Source: Mesotoga sp. Brook.08.105.5.1 (GTDB taxonomy: Bacteria; Thermotogota; Thermotogae; Petrotogales; Kosmotogaceae). From it: 60,815 nt of DNA. Made by a program: the position numbers and the translations under genes. How positions within the stretch are numbered: the stretch's first letter is position 1; each line of letters starts with the position of its first letter. A model generated the notes under the pieces. It was given only the letters and a program-made list of their open reading frames with translations. It made no database searches and had not been told where the DNA came from. The stretch covers positions 1 to 60,815 of the forward strand of contig NZ_AYTW01000014.1 of assembly GCF_002752635.1 (NCBI RefSeq), read 5' to 3'. Below are positions 16,330 to 23,736 of this stretch, piece by piece.

Positions 16330-17030
16330 TCAGTCATCTCGTTCCTCAGTTCCAGAATCGGTAACCATCATCAATAATCACGGTTTCAAGCATCTCTACC
16401 CTCTTGATCTTAAATCCCCGCTCTAGCGCTCAAACTGGATCTCATCTCATCCGTCTCACGCTCTTTCATCATCTCGAGTTTCCTAGCTAAGAACCTCGAC
16501 ACGAAGTGCCGAATGAACCGCTCTTCCGATCATGATCCTAAATCCCCTCTCGATTGCTCAAACTGGATCTCATCTCATCCGTCTCACGCTCTTTCATCAT
16601 CTCGCGTTTCCTAGCTAAGTACCTCGACACGAAGTGCAGAATGAACCGCTCTTCCGATCATGATCCTAAATCCCCGCTTGAGCGGGGGGGACCGCTTGCG
16701 GTGGGGTGTGTGATCTTTGAAGCGCGTCTCGCATCGTTTTTCGCCTCTTTAGATCTGTCAACCTGCAGTGACAACATTCAGATCTGCTTTTCTCACCACT
16801 CTTGGCAGTCTCGAATACCACCCTTCTCGAAGCGAAGCTTCATCTCAAGTTCAAAGCGTCTTCTCGTTCTCTCGATCTTGCACTCGTTCCTTCAGAGATA
16901 CCCTCCGCCACTCCGTGGCTTTCTTCCCTCAAGGGAGGACTTAAAATCAGGACCATCAGGAGCGAACCATAGCATTCACGCAAGAACCAGCGTATTAATG
17001 GCACATGACTCCCAGACTCATGGATAATTA
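16330..17030. repeat. Degenerate dispersed repeat, copy B
   Basis: The 16277-17115 interval has no convincing gene; open frames here are Ser/Arg-rich and unsupported. The right end (about 16895-17030) resembles 790-915. GC-rich inverted bits such as CCCGCTTGAGCGGG (16673-16686) are present. It separates the OPT-pgs operon from the UPF0158 gene and probably derives from a repeated intergenic element. Confidence 0.4.
16403..16682. repeat. Tandem repeat, unit of 128 bp
   Basis: A unit running from TAAATCCCC through CTCAAACTGGATCTCATCTC and TCGACACGAAGTGC to TCCGATCATGATCC occurs twice almost identically (about 16403-16530 and 16531-16660), with a third partial copy of its first bases up to about 16682. 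For example CTCAAACTGGAT starts at 16429 and again at 16557. The few differences (such as TCGAG/TCGCG and AAGAACC/AAGTACC) show a fairly recent duplication. Confidence 0.75.
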
Positions 17031-17115
17031 TGTGAACCGACAAAAGAAAAGGCCCGGGCAGTCTTTCTTATACAGACGAATCTCCGCGAGATTTACTTCA
17101 AAGAGAAGACCGAGA

Positions 17116-17640
17116 TCACTGTTCAGAAGTATCGATCGGATCGATTCCTATCGAGTTGAGCCACTCAACAGCAATCCTTGTCAAGTTCTCACTTTCGAAT
17201 TTGAACCATGCGTCCTTGTATTCTCCGTGATGTTCGAGAAATGTGCGGAACTTAGAGAATGCACCTCTTCCCGAAATATCGTAATAGACTTCATCCCTGA
17301 CGCTTTCTTCCACTCTTGTGTAAATGAACTCTTCGATCAGTGCGAATTTTTCTCCTGGAGTAATCCACGGTATATCCTCGAATCTTTCCGATTCATCGCC
17401 GCAAAACAAGTCATAATAAGTGTACAAATCTTCGATTCTCATCCAGGAGTACTTCAGAAGGTCTTCAGTTATCTCTTCTCTTTCAACCTCGCAGTTTACT
17501 AGTTCGTCCGGAAAACAATCTTCTTGATAGAAGATGATCTTTCCTGTCTCCGTATCTAGATACGAAATCGCATCGTACTCTCTCTGGTCAGTATCCATCA
17601 AATTGACCAACATATCGATGTCGACCGGCAGTCTTTTCAT
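17116..17640 (-). CDS. UPF0158 family protein
   Basis: This 174-residue acidic protein matches the UPF0158 family: an N-terminal segment on the target residue pattern (VNLMDTDQREYDAISYLDTETGKII), a middle YDLFCGDESERFEDIP, and the C-terminal SGRGAFSKFRTFLEHH with a final W-x-FE segment. Function is unknown in the family. No signal peptide or membrane segment is present. It lies downstream of the methionine transporter operon with a 138-base gap. Confidence 0.75.
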   Translation of the reverse strand: MKRLPVDIDMLVNLMDTDQREYDAISYLDTETGKIIFYQEDCFPDELVNCEVEREEITEDLLKYSWMRIEDLYTYYDLFCGDESERFEDIPWITPGEKFALIEEFIYTRVEESVRDEVYYDISGRGAFSKFRTFLEHHGEYKDAWFKFESENLTRIAVEWLNSIGIDPIDTSEQ

Positions 17641-17778
17641 AGTGCTTCACCCTTATGGGCAAACCTGTATTCCAATCAACTTGTTTTGCCCGGTACCAGT
17701 TTACAACATTCTGGCTTCGACGACGAAAGTCAAAATGATTCACTTCCGAGACGCTTCCGAAAAACCTTGTTTCCAAAG

Positions 17779-18414
17779 TTATTTTCGCAATCCCTTCGCC
17801 AGTTTTCCTCCAGTGAACTGAAGAAGCTGACTGATCGCCACGAGAACGATCACAGCGTAGAGAACTACGTCCCACTGAAACCGGTAGTAACCATAGTTGA
17901 TCGCCAGCTGACCGAGACCTCCGGCCCCGACTGCCCCCGCTATGGCGGTGTAGGTTACGAGATTGATCAAGAGTACGGTTATGTTGCCTATCTGATCGGG
18001 CAGTGTTTCCGGTATCAGAACCTTTGTGACCATCTGCCACTTGTTCAATCCCATTGAGTTTGACGAATCGATTATTCCCGAAGGCACGGCATTGAAAGAA
18101 TTCTCCGAAAGCCTCGCCATGAAAGGTATAGCTGCAATAGTCAGATTGAAGATTGCGGCATTCGGCCCGATTATCGTCCCCATTACGTTTTTCGTAACGG
18201 GAATCAGAAGCAACACGAGAATAATGAAAGGTATTGATCTGAAGATATTTACCAGCAGATCGAGCAGCGCATAGAGAGTCTTCAACCTTCGCGATCTTGA
18301 ACAGAGGTAAAGACCTACGCCTAGCGGAATACCGAAAACAGTTGCCAGGAAACCGGAGAGAAGAAGCATGTATAGAGTTTCGAGCGTCGCCTTAAGTATT
18401 TGTGAGAACATCAC
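17779..18414 (-). CDS. metI: Methionine ABC transporter permease MetI
   Basis: The 211-residue protein has five predicted helices and a C-terminal third with the EAA loop (SNSMGLNKWQMVTKVLIPETLP). RSIPFIILVLLLIP and AGAVGAGGLGQLAINYGY are typical of MetI permeases. Its ATG overlaps the metN stop in an ATGA, so it is translated with metN. It would work with MetN and MetQ in D/L-methionine uptake. Confidence 0.9.
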   Translation of the reverse strand: MMFSQILKATLETLYMLLLSGFLATVFGIPLGVGLYLCSRSRRLKTLYALLDLLVNIFRSIPFIILVLLLIPVTKNVMGTIIGPNAAIFNLTIAAIPFMARLSENSFNAVPSGIIDSSNSMGLNKWQMVTKVLIPETLPDQIGNITVLLINLVTYTAIAGAVGAGGLGQLAINYGYYRFQWDVVLYAVIVLVAISQLLQFTGGKLAKGLRK

Positions 18415-19400
18415 CGGACCTCCTCGAGAAAGAAGACGGAGTCCCTAAGTTTCTCTATGAACAGATCCTGTTTATGCCCATCAATCGCGATGATCAATGT
18501 TCCGAAGGGCCCGTTCTTCAGTTCTTCGATCTTCCCGTACAGAATGTTGATCATTATATCGAACTCCCTCGCTATCTCCCATAAAACGGGTTCGTGGGTA
18601 CGCTCTCCCCAGAAGAGTACTCTCAAGAGCCGCTTCTGCCCAGAAAGGACGCTTCTTTCCAGCTCGAGAGGGCTTCCAAAGTCACTCACTTCATTGTTCT
18701 CAATCTTGACGAAGAATTCGTGCGTAGGTCCGAAGAAGTGCAGCTTCCCATTCTGCAAATACGCGACTCTGTCGCAGGTTCTCTTAATGACATCCATATC
18801 GTGGGTTACGACCGCGAAGGTGACACTGCGTCTTTCGTTGAGATTCACTACGAGATCGAGAAGTCTGCCTGTAGTCCTCGGGTCGAGCGCGGAAGTGGGT
18901 TCGTCGAGAAGAATCAGCTTTGGATCCATTACGAGAGCGCGGGCGATCGCCGCTCTCTGCTGTTCGCCGCCGGAGAGCTGCGAAGGGTAGGCGCTCAGCC
19001 TGTGATCCAGGCCGAGCTCCGAAACGATACTCATAACTCTTTCCCTGATCTCGCCCCTGCCGATTCCCTGAATTTTCAGAGGGAAAGCGATGTTCTGGTA
19101 GACGGTTCTGTAGCGAAACAGGTTGTAGCTCTGGAAAACCACTCCTATCTTCTTTCTAATGCTCCTCACTTTGCTTTCGTTAAGCCCGACTATGTTTTGG
19201 CCGTCGAACATGATCGATCCGCTGTCCACCGGCTGGAGTAGGTTAAGGGTGCGGAGCAGAGAGGTTTTCCCTGCTCCCGACAACCCTACGATTCCGACAA
19301 TCTCGCCCTCTTCGATAGAGAAGCTGACATCATCGAGGATCTTTCTCCTTCCCGATTTGTCTTCGAAAGAGAGGTTAAGTCTGTCAACGCTCAGTATCAA
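18411..19400 (-). CDS. metN: Methionine ABC transporter ATPase MetN
   Basis: This 329-residue ATPase has Walker A GLSGAGKTS (about 36-44), signature LSGGEQQRAAIARAL (about 142-156) and Walker B LILLDEPTSALDP (about 164-176). Residues about 250-329 form the C-terminal NIL domain, which in MetN binds methionine and inhibits transport when cytoplasmic methionine is high. It starts 11 bases after metQ and overlaps metI. Confidence 0.9.
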   Translation of the reverse strand: MILSVDRLNLSFEDKSGRRKILDDVSFSIEEGEIVGIVGLSGAGKTSLLRTLNLLQPVDSGSIMFDGQNIVGLNESKVRSIRKKIGVVFQSYNLFRYRTVYQNIAFPLKIQGIGRGEIRERVMSIVSELGLDHRLSAYPSQLSGGEQQRAAIARALVMDPKLILLDEPTSALDPRTTGRLLDLVVNLNERRSVTFAVVTHDMDVIKRTCDRVAYLQNGKLHFFGPTHEFFVKIENNEVSDFGSPLELERSVLSGQKRLLRVLFWGERTHEPVLWEIAREFDIMINILYGKIEELKNGPFGTLIIAIDGHKQDLFIEKLRDSVFFLEEVR

Positions 19401-19411
19401 AGCATCAAACC

Positions 19412-20191
19412 TCAGAAGACGGGTACTACCGCACCATCATACTTTTCGTTTATGAAGTCTCTTACCTTCTCCGACGTCAACACACTGATGAGAGCTTCGA
19501 GCCATGCTTCGCCTTTGTCAGTTTCTCGAATTGTGATTATGTTTGCATACGGAGATTCACCACCTTCAATGAACTCCGAGTCTTTGACTGCATTTAGGTT
19601 GATGGTAAGAGCGTAATTGGTGTTAATGACGGCACCGGCGACGGTCTTGTCTTCTGTGTAGACCCTTGGAATGAACCCGGCCTCGATTTCAACAAAGGTC
19701 AACTGCCTTGGGTTCTCTTTGATGTCCAGAACTGTGGATTCCAGCTTCGAAGGATCCTTGAGCTCAATAAGCCCGTTGTTGTGAAGCAGAATCAGTGCCC
19801 GTCCTTCATTCGTCGGATCGTTCGGAACCGCGATCTTATCACCTGGTGCGAGCTCTGAAAGAGGTTTCTTGAGAAAGAACCCCATTGGTTCGACGTGAAT
19901 GGCCTTTGCTGAGACCAGCCCTTTAATTCCTCTTTGTGAAGTGAAGGACTCCAGATAGGGTACGTGCTGGAAGTAATTCGCGTCGAGTTCCCCTGTGGAA
20001 AGGGCGATGTTTGGAAGCACATAGTCATTGAACACAACGATTTCCAGCTCATAGCCCAGCTCGGATAGGTCGGCCTTGATTACCTCGAGAATCTCGGCGT
20101 GGGGAACTGGAGTGGCGCCAATCCTGATCTTCGTGGTACCGAACGCAAATACGACTCCCAGTAGAACCAGTAACACTAGAAACTTCTTCAT
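19412..20191 (-). CDS. metQ: Methionine-binding protein MetQ
   Basis: The 259-residue protein starts with a signal peptide (MKKFLVLLVLLGVVFAFG) that has no lipobox cysteine, as is usual for Thermotogae binding proteins. The mature part has IRIGATPVPHAEIL, NYFQHVPYLE and IAVPNDPTNEGRAL, all hallmarks of the NlpA/MetQ family. AGGAGGG lies 8 bases before the ATG. It is the first structural gene after the attenuator at 20209-20342. Confidence 0.9.
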   Translation of the reverse strand: MKKFLVLLVLLGVVFAFGTTKIRIGATPVPHAEILEVIKADLSELGYELEIVVFNDYVLPNIALSTGELDANYFQHVPYLESFTSQRGIKGLVSAKAIHVEPMGFFLKKPLSELAPGDKIAVPNDPTNEGRALILLHNNGLIELKDPSKLESTVLDIKENPRQLTFVEIEAGFIPRVYTEDKTVAGAVINTNYALTINLNAVKDSEFIEGGESPYANIITIRETDKGEAWLEALISVLTSEKVRDFINEKYDGAVVPVF

Positions 20192-20208
20192 ACAAATCCC
20201 TCCTGATA

Positions 20209-20238
20209 TAAAAAAAGGGCGTCTCCTTTGAGACGCCC
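20209..20238 (-). terminator. Attenuator terminator before metQ
   Basis: On the minus strand GGGCGTCTC (20238-20230) and GAGACGCCC (20225-20217) form a perfect 9-bp stem with loop AAAG, followed by seven Us. This strong intrinsic terminator sits inside the metQ leader, about 20 bases before the start codon, not after a gene. The 5' arm GGGGCGT can also pair with ACGCCCT within the leader peptide gene, which would be the antiterminator. Confidence 0.85.
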
Positions 20239-20261
20239 CGCTTCTATTTTCTCAGGTACAG

Positions 20262-20342
20262 CTAAGCACCCGAAGAAACAAGGGCGTTGCCGTACATCAT
20301 CATAGCTTTTCTGTTTTTTCCTCTGTAAGTCTTATTGTTCAT
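20262..20342 (-). CDS. Methionine-operon leader peptide (26 aa, Met-Met-Met)
   Basis: A 26-residue frame with a GAGG site 7 bases before its ATG carries three consecutive Met codons at residues 14-16 and stops 23 bases before the terminator stem. Right after the Met codons, GTACGGC can pair with GCTGTAC beyond the stop codon, enclosing CGCCC/GGGTG. This hairpin would hide ACGCCC. A ribosome stalled at scarce Met-tRNA would open it and free ACGCCC to block the terminator. This is the classic leader-peptide design, here inferred for methionine uptake. It is too short for most gene callers. Confidence 0.65.
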   Translation of the reverse strand: MNNKTYRGKNRKAMMMYGNALVSSGA

Positions 20343-20368
20343 ATGCAAACCTCGCGTTCGTTTAGCTC

Positions 20369-20398
20369 ATTATAGCTCAACGACTCTTTCCAGAACAA
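20369..20398 (-). promoter_or_regulatory. Promoter of the metQNI operon
   Basis: On the minus strand TATAAT (20374-20369) is preceded at 18 bases by TTGTTC (20398-20393). Transcription would start near 20362, about 20 bases before the leader peptide start. This fits a short attenuated leader RNA of about 150 nt. Confidence 0.55.
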
Positions 20399-20436
20399 GT
20401 CGATATTGTAAATAAAAGCTCGTGCCTGTTCCAGAG

Positions 20437-20811
20437 TCAGTTAGATTCGTTGTAACAAGAAATCCTTATGAACCGATTACCGTCATCTCTTTCCTTGTAG
20501 CATGCTTTCAGAAGCCTGCAACTGGTTGTTTTCGGGTCTTTGCAGATCAGGAAAGTGAACGAGAGATCCTTCGCTCTTCCCTTAAGCAGTTCCATGCTCA
20601 ATGTGGAAAGCAGGCTGTCGAGCCGCTTCTCTTCTTTTTGTCCGTACATCCTGGAATTCTCGTCGGTCTTAACCATTTCATTCCAGAGATTCTCCGTGAT
20701 AACTACCGGCAGTTTGATTCCAACCCTCTTCGCAAAAGGTGTAACATCAACCAAACCCCCGTCGAGAAAAACGACCGATTGGGAGTTTAGTGATGCTTCT
20801 CCAATGCTCAT
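20437..20811 (-). CDS. DUF6573-like small protein
   Basis: The start chosen is the ATG at 20811 with GGAGGTG upstream, giving 124 residues. The segment DGGLVDVTPFAKRVGIKLPVVITENLW followed by KRLDSLLSTL resembles the DUF6573 family, seen mainly in mobile and plasmid contexts. The C-terminal half is a mixed alpha/beta segment (LSFTFLICKDP). No function is known. It stands alone between the met operon and yjbQ. Confidence 0.5.
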   Translation of the reverse strand: MSIGEASLNSQSVVFLDGGLVDVTPFAKRVGIKLPVVITENLWNEMVKTDENSRMYGQKEEKRLDSLLSTLSMELLKGRAKDLSFTFLICKDPKTTSCRLLKACYKERDDGNRFIRISCYNESN

Positions 20812-20961
20812 TGATAGCACCTCCATACATAATAAGTGTTATTATTACCATAACATCTTAGAAAGACCTTCGCAAAGGCAAACAAGAGACTCCCTGGTTG
20901 TCTGGAGCTGTTTAGGCCGGTATATCTGACAAAGCCTCTGAAAACCGTTACAATTCGAATC

Positions 20962-21387
20962 TTAATTGCCGATTATTTTTATCAGAACTCGCTTTCTTCT
21001 CATACCGTCCAGTTCATAGTAGAAGATCTGCTCCCATGGTCCAAAGTCCAGTCTTCCTTCAGTAACGGCTACTACTACTTCCCTACCCATAACGGTTCTC
21101 TTCAGGTGGGCGTCCGCATTGTCCTCGAATCCGTTGTGTTCGTACTGCGAGTATGGTTTCTCGGGCGCAAGCCTTTCCAGCCATTTTTCGAAGTCATTAT
21201 GAAGCCCGGATTCATTGTCGTTGATGAACACACTTGCAGTTATGTGCATTGCGTTCACGAGCAGAAGTCCTTCCTGGATTCCGCTTTCTTTGAGCGCTCT
21301 TTCGACATCTGGAGTAATGTTGATTATCTCTCGCCTGGTAGCGGTGTTGAAAAAAAGTTCCTTCCTGTATGATTTCAAATTCTTCAC
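20962..21387 (-). CDS. yjbQ: YjbQ family (UPF0047) protein
   Basis: The 141-residue protein matches the YjbQ/UPF0047 fold: [20 protein letters not shown], then [18 protein letters not shown] and the final [16 protein letters not shown]. The His residues in these blocks line the family's conserved pocket. Some members have weak thiamine-phosphate synthase activity, but the real role is unsettled. It ends near a 3' neighbour without overlap; the ICMT-like gene lies 11 bases upstream, so the two may be co-transcribed. Confidence 0.85.
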   Translation of the reverse strand: MKNLKSYRKELFFNTATRREIINITPDVERALKESGIQEGLLLVNAMHITASVFINDNESGLHNDFEKWLERLAPEKPYSQYEHNGFEDNADAHLKRTVMGREVVVAVTEGRLDFGPWEQIFYYELDGMRRKRVLIKIIGN

Positions 21388-21398
21388 CTCCTAATTGA

Positions 21399-21965
21399 TT
21401 AAAACACGTAAGGAATTAGCCGCCACGTCTTTTTGCAGTAATCCCTATAAACATCTCCGAAGATGTATTCGAGATTTCTTTCCTCCACGACGATTCTGTA
21501 AAGTATGCCTGTCGTCGGGAGTATGAAAGCAAGGATCGAACTGAGCGGGTAATCGAAGACGAGTGCAAGACCCAGAAAGCCTGCTATCTCGGCGGCATAG
21601 GCAGGATGACGGATTACTCTGAACAGTCGATCCGTTCTCAGCTCTTGACCGGGAAGGGCCCCCACATCGATTGCAAAGGAAGAGCCCAGCTGCTTGACTA
21701 CGAGGAAACGGACCACGACCGCGAAGATCATCAATGCAACCCCAACCCATCTATGAGGACGGAACGGCATCATGAACGCTTCCTTTGAGCTGCCGTCGAC
21801 AGCCACCGCTCCAAACATGCCAGATAGAACGAAAGCAAGCATAATATATTTCGATCGTTTCTCCTGGAGTTTTCCACTGATCTCTCTGTTGTGAAAGAAG
21901 AAAAGATAGACGTCGAATCCGACCCAGAAAATGAGAACGATGAAGAAGAACAGTTGACCAGACAT
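21399..21965 (-). CDS. ICMT-like membrane methyltransferase
   Basis: Starting at the ATG at 21965 (GGAGG upstream; a longer frame to 21995 is less likely) the protein has 188 residues and five or so membrane segments. The C-terminal part has RVIRHPAYAAEIAGFLGLAL and EERNLEYIFGDVYRDYCKKTWRLIP, the SAM-binding signature of isoprenylcysteine carboxyl methyltransferase and phospholipid methyltransferases. Bacterial members methylate lipids or unknown small acceptors. Confidence 0.8.
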   Translation of the reverse strand: MSGQLFFFIVLIFWVGFDVYLFFFHNREISGKLQEKRSKYIMLAFVLSGMFGAVAVDGSSKEAFMMPFRPHRWVGVALMIFAVVVRFLVVKQLGSSFAIDVGALPGQELRTDRLFRVIRHPAYAAEIAGFLGLALVFDYPLSSILAFILPTTGILYRIVVEERNLEYIFGDVYRDYCKKTWRLIPYVF

Positions 21966-22133
21966 AACGAAACCTCCAGGAGAAAGTGAATGCAATTCGA
22001 TTCGATTCTATCATCAGACCAGGGTGAAGAAAATCTCACATCAAAGCCCTTGCTGGATGTCTTTCGACTGTAACTGTTAGCAAATGTGGGGGTGCGGCAG
22101 ATGTAGTAAAATCGTAATACAGGTGGTGATGAG

Positions 22134-22559
22134 ATGATTTTTGGAAAAGGTGAGAGAGTACTATTCTTTCGCTTCGAGGATGGCGAGGATTTCATCCACA
22201 CTCTAGTTCAAACACTTACGGAGAACAACCTGGATTCACTTGTTGTTATCAGCGGAATAGGGATGCTGAGAGATTTCGAGATCGGCTGGTACAACGTGTC
22301 CAAAAAGCAGTACGAAAAGGAGATGATCTCTGTTCCACATGAGCTCATTCACATATCGGGAAATGTATCGTCGAAGGGCGATTTTCCATTCCCGCATCTT
22401 CACGTCGCGTTAGCCGGGCCTTCGAGAAGCGCAGTTGGCGGCCACCTGTTCGCAGGAACAGTGTGCAACACGACGGAGCTCTTTGCCGTCAGGACCGGTG
22501 ACCTGAAACTCACCAGAGATGCTTCCGGCGCCGCAACGCCTCTGGAATTCAGAAAGTGA
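22134..22559 (+). CDS. PPC (DUF296) domain protein
   Basis: This 141-residue protein is a single PPC/DUF296 domain. SLVVISGIGMLRDFEIGWYN and the metal-site-like HLHVALAGPSRSAVGGHLFAGTV are the family core, seen in trimeric bacterial proteins and in plant AT-hook proteins. Its ATG follows AGGTGGTGATGAG. It is the first gene of a plus-strand run with sbcD, sbcC and 8-oxoguanine deaminase. The biochemical role is unknown. Confidence 0.8.
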   Translation: MIFGKGERVLFFRFEDGEDFIHTLVQTLTENNLDSLVVISGIGMLRDFEIGWYNVSKKQYEKEMISVPHELIHISGNVSSKGDFPFPHLHVALAGPSRSAVGGHLFAGTVCNTTELFAVRTGDLKLTRDASGAATPLEFRK

Positions 22560-22569
22560 GTCCATCGAA

Positions 22570-23736
22570 TTGAGATTCCTTCACTGCTCGGATATTCACC
22601 TTGGGAGAAGACCGATCGGCTCCCCGAACAGCCCCTATTCGTCTGCAAGATACGAAGATTATTTTTCAGCCTTTGACTATGTAGTTGATTGGGCCGTTCA
22701 GAACAAACCGGAGGCCTTCTTCATAACGGGTGATCTCTTTGACAAGAGAGACATCAATCCCGACACTCTTGCCAGAACGCAGAGTATTCTCTCCAGACTG
22801 AAAGAAAACGGTATCAGGGTGCTGGCTATAGAGGGAAACCACGACAAGAGCTTTAGCGCGAATGAGTCCTGGCTGAGATTTCTCCATGAGACAGAGTATC
22901 TGGAGCTGCTCTGCCCGGTTCAGGGCGAAAAGGACATCGTCTTTCCGAACGTCAGCATCGAAGGTATCAAAGTGTTCGGACTTGGCTATCCCGGCTTCAT
23001 GGCAGAGGAGATGATCCTCAAAGCTTCTTCTTTTCTTGAGGGCAAAGACAATATAATACTTATCCACACCGCGCCCGGGAACGACAACTTCATTCCCGGC
23101 CTTGTGTCACCCGAAGTCTTGAAGATTCTCAGGTCGAAGGTGATCTATGCCGGAGGCGGACATCTGCATTCTCAACTCGCTTTTCCTCTGGAAGAGCCGT
23201 TCTTCTTCGTGCCCGGATCGCTCGAATACTGGGACGTCTGGGAGAGAGATAGAAAGGGATTTTACGTATTCGATACGGAGAGCGGAACAGCCGATTTTCA
23301 CGACTCTCGCAAGAGGGAAAGACAGGAATTCTCCGTTTTTCCCGGTGAGGGCGACGACCTTGACGGATTTGTCAACGAACATGAGATTCATAGAGGAGCC
23401 ATAGTACTCGTTACGGTAACGGGAAGCGGAGAGTTCTACGTAGATCCCGGGCGTTTGGAGAGGGAGATAGAGTCTTCCGGAGCCCTTAAGGCCTTTGTTA
23501 GAGTTAGGAGAACGGATAGAGAGATCACTCTCGACGACTACAGACTGATGAGTGCGAGAGACATCGAACGAGAGGTCATACTCGGCTCCAGGGAGTGGAA
23601 GGAGCTCGGAGCAAGAGGCGAGGACCTTGTGGTCGCAATAGAAAAGATGAAGCAGTCTCAGGAAGATGGAAGGTATGACCTGTTCAAAGAATCCGTCGAT
23701 GCCCTTCTTGAAGCTATAGTGGGTGGTGGCTCTTGA
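22570..23736 (+). CDS. sbcD: SbcD/Mre11-type nuclease subunit
   Basis: The likely start is the TTG at 22570, since the family begins with RFLHCSDIHLG; an upstream in-frame ATG at 22519 would lie inside the PPC gene. The protein has 388 residues. Phosphodiesterase motifs are visible: DIHLG, TGDLFDKRD, GNHD, and IHTAPG followed by GGHLHS. It forms the manganese nuclease part of the SbcCD complex that opens hairpins and protein-blocked DNA ends. Its stop overlaps the sbcC start (TTGA). Confidence 0.9.
   Translation: MRFLHCSDIHLGRRPIGSPNSPYSSARYEDYFSAFDYVVDWAVQNKPEAFFITGDLFDKRDINPDTLARTQSILSRLKENGIRVLAIEGNHDKSFSANESWLRFLHETEYLELLCPVQGEKDIVFPNVSIEGIKVFGLGYPGFMAEEMILKASSFLEGKDNIILIHTAPGNDNFIPGLVSPEVLKILRSKVIYAGGGHLHSQLAFPLEEPFFFVPGSLEYWDVWERDRKGFYVFDTESGTADFHDSRKRERQEFSVFPGEGDDLDGFVNEHEIHRGAIVLVTVTGSGEFYVDPGRLEREIESSGALKAFVRVRRTDREITLDDYRLMSARDIEREVILGSREWKELGARGEDLVVAIEKMKQSQEDGRYDLFKESVDALLEAIVGGGS

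Noticed and set aside
16554-17027. 157-codon frame in the repeat spacer
   Set aside because: Spans the tandem repeat, has skewed composition and no ribosome site.
20209-20400. SAM riboswitch or T-box in the met leader
   Set aside because: The segment has neither the conserved SAM-I core nor a T-box sequence. The leader is too short, and a translated Met-rich frame explains it better.
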